Origin: Leptospiraceae bacterium
GTDB taxonomy: Bacteria; Spirochaetota; Leptospiria; Leptospirales; Leptospiraceae
Length of the DNA stretch: 64,000 nucleotides
Direction of reading: 5' to 3'
Assembly: GCA_024233835.1 (NCBI GenBank)
Contig: JACKPC010000002.1
Location: forward strand, 1 to 64,000
Numbering within the stretch: the first letter of the stretch is position 1; every line of letters begins with the position of its first letter. Shown piece by piece: positions 40,824 to 49,825 of the stretch. Below the pieces are notes generated by a model that saw nothing but the letters and a program-made list of their open reading frames with translations, ran no database searches and had not been told where the DNA came from. The position numbers were made by a program, and so were the translations under genes.

Positions 40824-42917
40824 ATGGAAAATCAAAATGATTTGCTGGAGAGGAGACGTTTTTCAGAACAGATGAAAACAGAGCAACGTAGTATTCATGT
40901 ATTCGATGCAGGTGAAAATCTATCAGAAGAAGTCTGCAGGCAAATACGAGCGGAATATGAACATCTGGGCGGACTTCATATTTGTAATACAGGTTTGAAA
41001 AGTGAAGAAGAATTATTACCTTTTATGGATGCACTGGGATTTTCCAAGCTTCGTCAATTTTCCGGTGGAGGACGAACCAGTACCCAATGGCAAGAAAAAT
41101 GGGTAGTCCCCGGTCTTCGTCGAATGGATTATTATCCGCCGGATCTGTATCTCTTACCCAATAATGAAGTACAGTATCAACGTTATTCCCCCAGGGATAT
41201 TCTGTTCTTTTGTAAAAAACCTGCTGAGACGGGAGGAAGAAGTTTCTTGCATGAGGCAAAACGTGTAGAAAGGTTTTTAATAGCAAAAGGTGGTAAAAAG
41301 TTATTAGATAAATTGGATAAATTTGGTCTGACAATAGAAACAGGTTTTCTGGATAATAGGCATCCCAAAAAGTCAGAGAACTATTTTGCTTCCTGGCAGG
41401 AACGCTTTCAAACGGAAGATCCTTCAGAAGCTCTTGCAATCATCAAAAATAAACAGGATGAATATGATGAAGGCTGGTGGAATTTAGATGATGGAGAGTT
41501 TCCAAGTCTTATGACAAAAATAACTCTCTCCGCCTATAAAACTCTGGGTAAGGATAAATTTCTTCGTTTTCCGAGAATAGCATTGGGAGAAGCTAATATT
41601 CAAAATGGTTATCGACGCTATCTCCTGGGAAACGCTCAGGAAATGACAGATGAAGAAAAGACTTTACTCTTTGAAGCCTATGATAAAACCAAAGAAGGTA
41701 TTCAGTGGCAATTTGGTGATATAATTCTTTTTGATAATATTCGCTACGGTCATTCCAGGGAAGCCTTTGAGGGGGAACGGGAAATTTGGGTTGGAATGGC
41801 AGGAATGGTCTGGGACGACAGGCTTAAAAAAGAACCTATTCCAATAAAACAAAATACCATTCATTCTTATGAGCCCCAAATAAATTCTCAACACTATTAT
41901 CGTCAGCCAATTAATGTTGATAAAAGCAAAGCCTGCTCTATGCGCATCTTTGATGCAAAAGAGAAGCTTTCTGAACGTACAATACATTGGATCCGGGAAG
42001 AATTTGCCTTACATGGAGCTTTACATATTATTAATACAGGTTTGAATTGCTCGCATCCGGGAGAGTTGCCCTTTGAAATTCAGGCAGCCCTGGGTTTTTC
42101 TACTGAAGAACAATTTATCTGGGGAGGAAGTAATAGCGGTAGAACCATGAGAAAACACTGGGGAAATGGTGTATATGCTACAGATTACTATCCACCTGAA
42201 TTATTCTTGCTTCCCCATAATGAAATTTTATATCAGCTACGTTTACCTACACGCTTACTCTTCTTTTCTACACATCCGGCCAAAACAGGTGGAAGAACTT
42301 TTGTTCATTCCGCAAAGGGTTTTGAAGAGTTTTTACTGAATTCCGGAAATGTAGGTATTGGATTGATAGAGAAAATGTATCAACATGGCTTTCGTATTGA
42401 CACGGGTTTTTTAGATGATAAGGATCCCCAGAAAAAATTCAACTACTTTCGATCCTGGCAGGAGCGTTTCCAAACACAGGACAGAGAAGAAGCCCTGAGT
42501 AAATGCCGAAAGGCTACAGACCAGTTTGATGACTGCTGCTGGAAAACTGACTTTGATAAGTGTGATGAATTTCCTATGCTGATGACCCGGATTCATGTTC
42601 CTGCGGTATTATTTGACAATAGGATGAAGGAAAACTTCTTACTCTTTCCCCGAATTGCCCTGGATCCTCCTCATCATCATAACGGATTTCGAGAGTATTT
42701 ATTTGGTAATGGAGAAAAACTTTCCAAAGATGAAATCAATCTGCTACTTTCTTCTTTCATGTATGAAGCAGAAGCCAGGTATACACAATCGAATGATATC
42801 ATACTGGTAGATAATATACGATACGGACATTCCAGGGAAGGCTATAGCGGAAAACGTGAAGTAGGTGTCTTGATGGCAGGTCTTATCCATAATGAGGGAG
42901 CCAAGCATAGTGAATGA
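40824..42917 (+). CDS. tandem-duplicated TauD/SyrP-like Fe(II)/2-oxoglutarate oxygenase
   Basis: A 697-residue protein made of two homologous halves (about 20-345 and 375-695). Each half shows the TauD/TfdA-type course: HICNTGL or HIINTGL, the metal segment LLPxNExxYQ, KPAETGGRSF or HPAKTGGRTF, SWQERFQT, and the distal IRYGHSRE with H310 or H669. The second half has H465-N-E467 as its first metal ligands; the first half has N113-N-E115, so it probably cannot bind iron normally. Such oxygenases hydroxylate amino acids or peptides. It overlaps the radical SAM gene. The halves share long identical stretches, so the duplication is clear. Confidence 0.85.
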   Translation: MENQNDLLERRRFSEQMKTEQRSIHVFDAGENLSEEVCRQIRAEYEHLGGLHICNTGLKSEEELLPFMDALGFSKLRQFSGGGRTSTQWQEKWVVPGLRRMDYYPPDLYLLPNNEVQYQRYSPRDILFFCKKPAETGGRSFLHEAKRVERFLIAKGGKKLLDKLDKFGLTIETGFLDNRHPKKSENYFASWQERFQTEDPSEALAIIKNKQDEYDEGWWNLDDGEFPSLMTKITLSAYKTLGKDKFLRFPRIALGEANIQNGYRRYLLGNAQEMTDEEKTLLFEAYDKTKEGIQWQFGDIILFDNIRYGHSREAFEGEREIWVGMAGMVWDDRLKKEPIPIKQNTIHSYEPQINSQHYYRQPINVDKSKACSMRIFDAKEKLSERTIHWIREEFALHGALHIINTGLNCSHPGELPFEIQAALGFSTEEQFIWGGSNSGRTMRKHWGNGVYATDYYPPELFLLPHNEILYQLRLPTRLLFFSTHPAKTGGRTFVHSAKGFEEFLLNSGNVGIGLIEKMYQHGFRIDTGFLDDKDPQKKFNYFRSWQERFQTQDREEALSKCRKATDQFDDCCWKTDFDKCDEFPMLMTRIHVPAVLFDNRMKENFLLFPRIALDPPHHHNGFREYLFGNGEKLSKDEINLLLSSFMYEAEARYTQSNDIILVDNIRYGHSREGYSGKREVGVLMAGLIHNEGAKHSE

Positions 42918-43992
42918 GCGTTTATTTGAGCCCAACCAGATTCGATATGCAAAAGAAATCATTGAGCCGGGCATCTATCGTGATGGGCGCTGGCGATATT
43001 ACGATGAGCCGGAACTTGTCTCACATAGTCTCTGTGGAAAGAATTTTTTACTTCGTCCGGGTCTCACCTTTACACCCTATGCTAATCCAACAGCCTGTAA
43101 TGCTCACTGCTTATTTTGCTCGGAAGAACTTTTGCGAAAAGACGGTGAATATTTAACTGCTAAAAGAACAATCCATGATCATGATGGATATTTTAAAGGT
43201 TTGGAAAAGTTTTTCCGGGAAATACGTGGTTTTCCACTGGGCCTGAGTTTAAGCGGATTAGAAGCAACCAACGATTCAAACTGGTTTTTACGCTTAATGG
43301 AACTTTTAGAAGAGAACAAAGATATTTTCGCTGAAAAGGTTTTATACAGCAATGGAAGCGGTTTATTACGTAATCCTCATTTTTTGGATATATTAATAAA
43401 ACTTAATTTTGATAGAATTGAATTATCCCGCTGTTCCTTTGATACGGAGATAAATCAAAATATTATGCGCTTTAACCGTACAGAACCTGTATATAGACAG
43501 GAAGGATTTCTCTCTCTCTTAGACTTGCTTCGCGATCGAATACATACCAAGCTGTCCTGTATTTTAAACCGTAAGGGAGTATCAAGCCTTAAAGATATTG
43601 AAGACTATATTACAAAGGCGAGACAGGGCGGAATAAAAGAAATCGTATTTCGAGAATTAAGTCAACTCGGAGATTTGTATCATATAAACTCTTTTGTACA
43701 ATGGATTGAAGACCATCGAGTATCCGCAAGAAAATTCATGGACGATATTTATCCTGAGAAAAATAAAATCCGTGAAGGTTGGGAGTTTATTGCAGCCACC
43801 TGCGGATATTATTACTATAATGAAATATACTCTTTTCAAAATGTACAGGTGATCTTCGAAACTTCTTCCTATGTTGTACATCAGGAAGCACAAACAAAAG
43901 GAGTCATTCATAAACTGGTTTTTCATTCCAATGGAGATTTGTGCGGAGATTGGGTACCGAACTCTAATAAACTAGGAAACTACTATGGATGA
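42910..43992 (+). CDS. radical SAM protein
   Basis: About 360 residues. The cluster motif is C63-x3-C67-x2-C70 (CNAHCLFC), early in the protein, followed by a normal partial TIM barrel. The C-terminus has VFHSNGDLCGDW, a pattern seen in MoaA-like proteins, but there is no SPASM cluster set. I place the start at GTG 42910, eight bases inside the upstream gene, with GAGGGA nearby; an ATG at 42892 is the alternative. It overlaps the nucleotidyltransferase gene by eight bases. Together with the duplicated oxygenase this suggests modification of a peptide or small molecule. No precursor peptide gene was seen nearby. Confidence 0.85.
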   Translation: MNERLFEPNQIRYAKEIIEPGIYRDGRWRYYDEPELVSHSLCGKNFLLRPGLTFTPYANPTACNAHCLFCSEELLRKDGEYLTAKRTIHDHDGYFKGLEKFFREIRGFPLGLSLSGLEATNDSNWFLRLMELLEENKDIFAEKVLYSNGSGLLRNPHFLDILIKLNFDRIELSRCSFDTEINQNIMRFNRTEPVYRQEGFLSLLDLLRDRIHTKLSCILNRKGVSSLKDIEDYITKARQGGIKEIVFRELSQLGDLYHINSFVQWIEDHRVSARKFMDDIYPEKNKIREGWEFIAATCGYYYYNEIYSFQNVQVIFETSSYVVHQEAQTKGVIHKLVFHSNGDLCGDWVPNSNKLGNYYG

Positions 43993-44536
43993 CTTTCCAT
44001 ATAGGAAAAATCTTAGCCTGCAAATGCTTGAAGAAGGCTTCCATATCTTCAAATTAAGGTTTTTATATTTCGGTTCTTATGCTTTGCGTTTATATGAACC
44101 TGAAAAATTAAAATCCTTTTCTCCTCCGGATATTGATCTTTTAGTAGATAACGATAAAGAGAAATTACTCTCTCTGGCAAAATATCTTCACCAGAAAAGC
44201 TGGGAGGTTCGTATCTGGGGAGAAGAATACCGAGATGATTGGGATCCATCCTATCTCGAAGGAAAATTTTATATGCGCTTAAAGTATATAACAGAAGACC
44301 AAAAACTCAGCACCCTTGATATTACCTATGAGTCTCCCTATCTAAATTTTTCTCGATCTTACGCGGAAAAAGAAGATAGATATGGTTATCCATTATGTTC
44401 TCTCAAGGATTTATGGTATCTGAAACTCTTGAAAAACAGTGAGAAAGCTCTCGCATTTGCAAAAGAACATGCTTTAATTATTCCGAAACAAAGTAAGAAG
44501 TCTGCAAAATCCTGGAAAATTACAGGTCAGAGATAA
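43985..44536 (+). CDS. nucleotidyltransferase-fold protein
   Basis: A 183-residue protein. G30-S31-Y followed by D49-I-D51-L-L-V fits the pol-beta nucleotidyltransferase site (G-S...D-x-D), and a third acidic strand LDITYES near 118 is in place. C-terminal LCSLKDLWYLKLL is as in AbiEii/MNT-type or aminoglycoside transferase-like proteins. It overlaps the radical SAM gene by eight bases, so it is the third gene of the operon. It may adenylylate the operon's substrate; that is inference. The third-Asp assignment is by eye. Confidence 0.72.
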   Translation: MDDFPYRKNLSLQMLEEGFHIFKLRFLYFGSYALRLYEPEKLKSFSPPDIDLLVDNDKEKLLSLAKYLHQKSWEVRIWGEEYRDDWDPSYLEGKFYMRLKYITEDQKLSTLDITYESPYLNFSRSYAEKEDRYGYPLCSLKDLWYLKLLKNSEKALAFAKEHALIIPKQSKKSAKSWKITGQR

Positions 44537-44551
44537 TAAAAATTGCCTCAA

Positions 44552-45754
44552 TTAATTTTCCAGGATAGTAATTTCTACTCTACGATTTTGCCTTCTACCT
44601 TCTTCGGTATTATTATCACCAATAGGAACTGTTGAACCCTTACCAACAGTAAGAATCTGTCGATTCTTTAATATTTTTAAAGATATAAGAAAATCACCTA
44701 CAGCTTTTGATCTTTTTTTTGATAAAATTTGAGAAGTCTCTTCATAACCGACGCGGGCTGTATGCCCTGTAATGAATACATCTCTATCCGGAACTTTTTG
44801 AATCAATTCTGCAATCTTTTTTAACTTTTCTTTTTCTGACTCAGAGAGCTGAAAAGAGTTTGCTTGAAATTGAATATTTTCAAGGGATAAGGTTACTCCT
44901 TTTTCATCTGTTTTAACACTTGTATCTGTTATTCCTTTCTCTTTTAATTCCTTGTTTAAGTCTTGAGCTATCTTCTCTTTATCTAATGCTGGAGATAAAT
45001 AATAAGTTCCTTTAGAATTTCCTATATATTCAATGCTTGAGCGGTTAGAAAGTGTAAAATAATAATCAAATTCTTCCTTATGAGAATCTAACCTCCCCTC
45101 TTCTATATTCCAGTAATATACCTGCTCCGAGTATCCACTTATGAGAACAGGTATGGGCATTAAGTTAAGCTGTTTATAGGGAGTTTTATAAAATATTGTA
45201 TAAGATACTTTTAAAACTGCGATTTTCTTAGAATCTATAGTAAGATTATTAAGATATTTATAATGTACTTTTATTGGTATCCGAAGAGGTTGTTCTAAAC
45301 CAAACTGCTTTTTCATATCATGAACCTCGTAGGCATCAGAGGTCCAGGTTTCTCCTATATTAATATCTTTATCCGGAAAAAGCGGAATGTTTCTGATAAC
45401 CGGCATGAAATATTTATCATCTATAGTATATAAACCTAACCTATCACGCCAAAATTTCGATTGATAATCTTCCTTCAATTGAAAAGAAGACTTATTTCCA
45501 AGGAAATTTTCAGAGGTCTGGTAAATACAATCTAATTCTCCGGAATCAGATTTTGTATTAATCGTATGAACCGCAATCTTATTCATAATTTTTGTTCGAT
45601 TCGTTGGGATTCCATTAATATTTATATACTCATCGACTTCGTGAATAATTCGATATTTCTCACCTTTTAAATATTTATATTGTAACCTTTCCGGATAGAT
45701 AGAAATACTTAATAAAAATAGGTAAAATACAAGAAGATTGAGATAACGATTCAT
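44552..45754 (-). CDS. OmpA-tail outer-membrane-associated protein
   Basis: A 400-residue exported protein with signal peptide (about 1-20). The middle (20-265) is beta-rich with no family recognised. The C-terminal 120 residues form an OmpA-like peptidoglycan-binding domain: FITGHTARVGYEETSQILSKKRSKAVGDFL and GRRQNRRVEITI, with the Asp replaced in the usual TD but the Arg pair kept. It likely anchors the outer membrane to peptidoglycan. Converges with the nucleotidyltransferase gene 15 bases away. Confidence 0.85.
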   Translation of the reverse strand: MNRYLNLLVFYLFLLSISIYPERLQYKYLKGEKYRIIHEVDEYININGIPTNRTKIMNKIAVHTINTKSDSGELDCIYQTSENFLGNKSSFQLKEDYQSKFWRDRLGLYTIDDKYFMPVIRNIPLFPDKDINIGETWTSDAYEVHDMKKQFGLEQPLRIPIKVHYKYLNNLTIDSKKIAVLKVSYTIFYKTPYKQLNLMPIPVLISGYSEQVYYWNIEEGRLDSHKEEFDYYFTLSNRSSIEYIGNSKGTYYLSPALDKEKIAQDLNKELKEKGITDTSVKTDEKGVTLSLENIQFQANSFQLSESEKEKLKKIAELIQKVPDRDVFITGHTARVGYEETSQILSKKRSKAVGDFLISLKILKNRQILTVGKGSTVPIGDNNTEEGRRQNRRVEITILEN

Positions 45755-45828
45755 AGTAACTCCTTACTCCTATTTATGTAGCCTTCATAAATACCTTAGT
45801 TGATATATTATAGTTTATAAGAATACGT

Positions 45829-46035
45829 TTATTTTCTTTTCAAATATAAGGTTCCAATTACAGAAAGTATAGCTCCTAAAACTAAAAAAACAGAAGCACT
45901 TACATAATCAGCAGGAAGCGGGCCTGCCGAACGAAGCCCTATACTCCATCCGAAGGTTGCATTTAAGGCAGATCCAATTCCAGCTAGCAATAGAGCATAT
46001 CCTATCGTTTGAATAATAACCATGAATATTTTCAT
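45829..46035 (-). CDS. small two-helix membrane protein
   Basis: A 68-residue protein with two hydrophobic helices (about 5-25 and 45-65) around a Gly/Ser/Pro loop (GWSIGLRSAGPLPADY), and a basic C-terminus (YLKRK). Not recognised. It stands alone in a short AT-rich region; the loop suggests a genuine small protein rather than chance. Confidence 0.55.
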   Translation of the reverse strand: MKIFMVIIQTIGYALLLAGIGSALNATFGWSIGLRSAGPLPADYVSASVFLVLGAILSVIGTLYLKRK

Positions 46036-46121
46036 AAATTTCTTTCTCCTAAAGTGTATATATCCGTATTACTTATTGATACTATTAAATTATAACCGGA
46101 CTATAGTGCAACTGTCATTTT

Positions 46122-47261
46122 TTATGGAGATAATATAACAATAATTTCTTTCAGCTTATCCTTTCTTTTCTGATTTTTTTCTTTTTCGTATCTGAACTTT
46201 GTATATGTCAGAGCGTCCTGTCCTTTATTATTCTTAAAAATTGCATCTGCACCATATTTTATAAACAGACGAACAAGATCCGGCCTGGCGTAAGATATAG
46301 CCATATGCAAGGGAGGTAGAAATTGCTTCTCATATTGATTTAACTCTACCCCTGTTTTTAAAAATTCTTCCATCCACTTTGGATCATTTTCTCGTATAAA
46401 ACCATTTATTGCTTTTTGCTTATATTCCGGTTTGTCTTTTAAGAAATCAATATATAACTGATAGAAAGTATCTCTCTCAAAAATTTTTGCAAAATTATTC
46501 CGTATATACTTCTTCCTCTTTGAAGATTTATCTTTCTTGTATACCAGGTTAGTTTTTCCCGAATTATAGTAAATAGGTCGTTTATAAAAAAGCAGACTTT
46601 CCGGTATAACAACTTCACTATTTATAACCGGGTAATAAGATGTATCCCGAACTAAAACCATCTCGCCATCTTTTATATCTCTTGATTCCTGTTTCTGATC
46701 GGACTTAAAAGATTCTTTTTCCACCTTTTCTTCTTCATACGAACCGAGGCGAAATGGAAGACTTATCCAATCCCCTATAGAAATAACCATATCGATTCCG
46801 AGAGTGAAAATAGAATAAATAGCGAGGTGTTTAATATAGGATGCTTTTCCGGTTCCTTCATAAACCCAGGCCAGACCGATAACAATAAACTTCATACGTC
46901 CTTGATTATCCTTCTTAACCTGCTTATCACAAAGATACAGGGCTTTATATTGGTTTACTTCGTAATCAGTATAAGTAATATTTTCCCTAATTTTAAATCG
47001 AAGGCCTTCCTTTTCTTTTCGCAGGAATTTTAAATTTATAGATGAGTGTTTTCGAGTTTCTTTCTCTCCGCGAGAGATTTCTTCCTTTTTAATGAGTTTC
47101 TTCGTAACATGAGTAGAAATTAAAATACAATTCATCACAGGAAGTAAGCATAAAAATATAAGAGCCTGTCTGAAAATGAAGCTACAGGCTCTTGCAGCTT
47201 GCTTTTCTTTAATAGATAAGCCTGTTTTATGACACGCTGTAATATTTCTTAAAGTAGGCAT
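46122..47261 (-). CDS. ankyrin-tail lipoprotein-like protein
   Basis: A frame of 379 codons. The hydrophobic segment ALIFLCLLPVMNC (about 33-45) would be a lipoprotein signal with Cys45. The preceding 32 residues are probably untranslated or belong to a repeat (an inverted repeat at 47161-47192 lies there), but no better start codon exists before the hydrophobic core, so the start is uncertain. After a basic, mostly polar region, the C-terminal 90 residues contain about two ankyrin repeats (PPLHMAISYARPDLVRLFIKYGADA). Function unknown, likely periplasmic or membrane-facing. Confidence 0.65.
   Translation of the reverse strand: MPTLRNITACHKTGLSIKEKQAARACSFIFRQALIFLCLLPVMNCILISTHVTKKLIKKEEISRGEKETRKHSSINLKFLRKEKEGLRFKIRENITYTDYEVNQYKALYLCDKQVKKDNQGRMKFIVIGLAWVYEGTGKASYIKHLAIYSIFTLGIDMVISIGDWISLPFRLGSYEEEKVEKESFKSDQKQESRDIKDGEMVLVRDTSYYPVINSEVVIPESLLFYKRPIYYNSGKTNLVYKKDKSSKRKKYIRNNFAKIFERDTFYQLYIDFLKDKPEYKQKAINGFIRENDPKWMEEFLKTGVELNQYEKQFLPPLHMAISYARPDLVRLFIKYGADAIFKNNKGQDALTYTKFRYEKEKNQKRKDKLKEIIVILSP
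47161..47192. repeat. 9-bp inverted repeat resembling an IS end
   Basis: AGAGCCTGT (47161-47169) and ACAGGCTCT (47184-47192) are exact inverted copies 14 bases apart, followed inside by CTGAAAA. GAGCCTGTCTGAAAA-type sequences occur at the ends of some insertion sequences, so this could be a leftover of one. It lies in the doubtful 5' part of the ankyrin gene. Confidence 0.5.
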
Positions 47262-47371
47262 TCTCCATATACTATGGAGCAGTTTGTAAATTGCAAGAGT
47301 TTTTAATAATCTCTTATATGTTTAATGCTTAAGGGATTCTATTTTTGATGCAATATAGGAAAATATTTTTT

Positions 47372-49825
47372 TTACAATAGTAAGTATTGGATTTCTGAAA
47401 ATTCAGAAGGAGGCATAAAATAATAACCCTGGTAATAATCAAAACCAAAGGTTTTTAGTAAACCCACATATTCCGGTTTTTCAACTCCTTCTGCAATTAC
47501 CTTGATATTCATTTTATGAGAAAGTTCAATGATTTCCTGTACTAATTTTTTATCCTTTTTTTCTTTACATATACTTTGAGTAAAATCTTTATCAATTTTT
47601 AAACAATGAAAGGGATGTTTCATCAAGCTCCCAAAAGATGAAAAACTTGTTCCTACATCATCTATGGATAGTTGAAAACCATTATTTTGAAGATAATTTA
47701 AGTCTAAATCTAAGTTCTTAACATCAGAAAGTAGTGATTCAGAAATTTCGAACTCTATATTTTCTTTTTTTATCTCTTTAGCATTTAATGTTTCTATAAA
47801 CTTACTCATTATTTTACGATTACTAATTTGGCTGTTTGATAGATTGATTGAAATCTTAAAATTTTCATTTCTGTGTAAATAATATTTAAAATCATCACAA
47901 ACTTTATTTAAAACAAATATAGATAAATCTTCTAATATACCGGCTTCTTCTGCATGTGGAATAAATTCAGATGGCGACACATAACCCAGTAAAGGATTTT
48001 TCCAGCGAAGTAAAGCTTCAGAACCCCGTATTTTTCCTGTATCGAGAGCAACAATAGGTTGATACTGTAATTTTAATTCTCCTTTCTGTATGGCATATCT
48101 TAACTCGCTCTCAATAGAAATTGGATTATGTTTATCATCCTTCATTCCATCAGTATAAAAAATAAAGTGACTTTTCTCTTTTTCCTCCGCCTGGGCACTT
48201 GCAACAATAGCTTTTTGCATCAAATCTTTTGCTCCGATTCCATGTCTCGGGCATAAAGAAACCCCGAAAGAGTATACAGGTTGTATTCTGGTTGTATCTG
48301 AGCTGAATTCTTTTTTTATTTCATTTCTAATAGCTTCCAATTTTTTCTTTAGATGATATTTATCTATTATATGTGGTATTACTAATGCATATTTATCTCC
48401 TCCAATTCTCGCGACCATTCCTTCTGAACTAATACTTCGTTTTAATCTTTCTCCAAGGACTATTAATATTTTATCTCCAAATCCACGTCCATATTCAGTA
48501 TTAATATTTTTAAAATCATCTATTCCAAGATATACTACCGCAAGACTTTCTGAGGAAAACATCGCTCTTTGAATCTCTTTTTCAAGATGTTCAAATAATA
48601 AAGCCCTATTCGGTAAACCGGTTAAGGAATCATAATTCGCTTCATGACACAACTTCTTTTCATATTTTTTCCTAAGGCTGATATCTTCACTTACAACAAG
48701 ATAATGTAATATTTCTCGCTTTGAAGAATATACCGGACTTAATTGCAATGAAACCCAGAAAAACTCACCACTTTTCTTCCGGGTCAAAATATCTCCTTCC
48801 CAGGTTAATCCTGACGATAGTCTTTGCCATAGCTCTTTATAAGTTCCATCTAATATATCAGATGCCTTTAATATACTAAAATTTTTTCCATAAACATCTT
48901 CAGCTGCATAACCGGTAAGCCTTTCAAAACGTGGATTAACATATTTTATTTTTCCTTCTATATCACAAATAAGTACCATAGCAGGGCTTTGTCTTACAGC
49001 ACCTGATAACCTTCTTAGTGAATCTTCCGCAGACTCTAACTCAGTTATATCCTGTATTAAACCAACAAGTCCGGTTACGTTTCCTTCTTTTATTTCAGGA
49101 GTACAGATAACCCTGATTTTTTTTACTCTTCCCTGCTCTAAATAAATATTACATTCTTCTTCAAATCCAATAGCACTTCTTATACTACGATTAATCGAAA
49201 TAACTAATCTTCTTCTCTCTGAATCTTTTAAAAAATGAAAGGAACCCTTACTATCAATAAGATTAGATCGCCCTTCCATTACCCAATGAGCTTCTTCGCT
49301 CCATTTTATAAATTTTTGTTCTATATTATAAGTCCAGGATCCCACACGGGCGATTCGAATAATTTTATCTTTTGAATTCTCTTTTAACTTCTTTTTCTTT
49401 AGTTCTCTAGTAATTCCTATTATTCTATAGACTTCATTTCTTTCATTTATAAGAGGAACAAATGTTGCTTGAACATAAACTGTATCTTTCCCAAAATTTA
49501 TAGCTTCTTCTCTATGTATTGTCCTTCGAGTCTCTTTAGCTTCTTCGAGAATAGGAAAGAAAACATTGTAGGAGGATTCAGGTAAAATTTCCCTTGGAGT
49601 TTTACCAATTGCTGATGAATAAACTCGAACAGAATGATTTTCACCCGCAAGATTAAAGTATAAATAATGATATTCCGAATCAAAAAGTGCAATTCCATAA
49701 GGAAAGTTTTCTATTAAAACCAGCCATTCATCTTCTGTAAGAATTTCTTTCTTAAAGTCTTCTGTTTTTGAAAATTCCTGACCTTCATTCATAAATTTTA
49801 TCACCATATCTTCTTTATTCATCAA
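47372..49825 (-). CDS. PAS-PAS-GGDEF-EAL protein, probable c-di-GMP phosphodiesterase
   Basis: An 817-residue cytoplasmic protein. At least two PAS domains (about 30-150 and 275-395), with a third divergent PAS-like region between, then a GGDEF domain with G475-G-D-K-Y in place of GGDEF. The changed Glu makes cyclase activity unlikely. The EAL domain keeps E603-A-L-L-R, the downstream D-D and AEGVE, so c-di-GMP hydrolysis is likely. Its ATG overlaps the stop of the acyltransferase fusion (49822-49825), linking c-di-GMP to that envelope modification. Two adjacent ATGs (49825, 49822) are possible starts. Confidence 0.88.
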   Translation of the reverse strand: MMNKEDMVIKFMNEGQEFSKTEDFKKEILTEDEWLVLIENFPYGIALFDSEYHYLYFNLAGENHSVRVYSSAIGKTPREILPESSYNVFFPILEEAKETRRTIHREEAINFGKDTVYVQATFVPLINERNEVYRIIGITRELKKKKLKENSKDKIIRIARVGSWTYNIEQKFIKWSEEAHWVMEGRSNLIDSKGSFHFLKDSERRRLVISINRSIRSAIGFEEECNIYLEQGRVKKIRVICTPEIKEGNVTGLVGLIQDITELESAEDSLRRLSGAVRQSPAMVLICDIEGKIKYVNPRFERLTGYAAEDVYGKNFSILKASDILDGTYKELWQRLSSGLTWEGDILTRKKSGEFFWVSLQLSPVYSSKREILHYLVVSEDISLRKKYEKKLCHEANYDSLTGLPNRALLFEHLEKEIQRAMFSSESLAVVYLGIDDFKNINTEYGRGFGDKILIVLGERLKRSISSEGMVARIGGDKYALVIPHIIDKYHLKKKLEAIRNEIKKEFSSDTTRIQPVYSFGVSLCPRHGIGAKDLMQKAIVASAQAEEKEKSHFIFYTDGMKDDKHNPISIESELRYAIQKGELKLQYQPIVALDTGKIRGSEALLRWKNPLLGYVSPSEFIPHAEEAGILEDLSIFVLNKVCDDFKYYLHRNENFKISINLSNSQISNRKIMSKFIETLNAKEIKKENIEFEISESLLSDVKNLDLDLNYLQNNGFQLSIDDVGTSFSSFGSLMKHPFHCLKIDKDFTQSICKEKKDKKLVQEIIELSHKMNIKVIAEGVEKPEYVGLLKTFGFDYYQGYYFMPPSEFSEIQYLLL

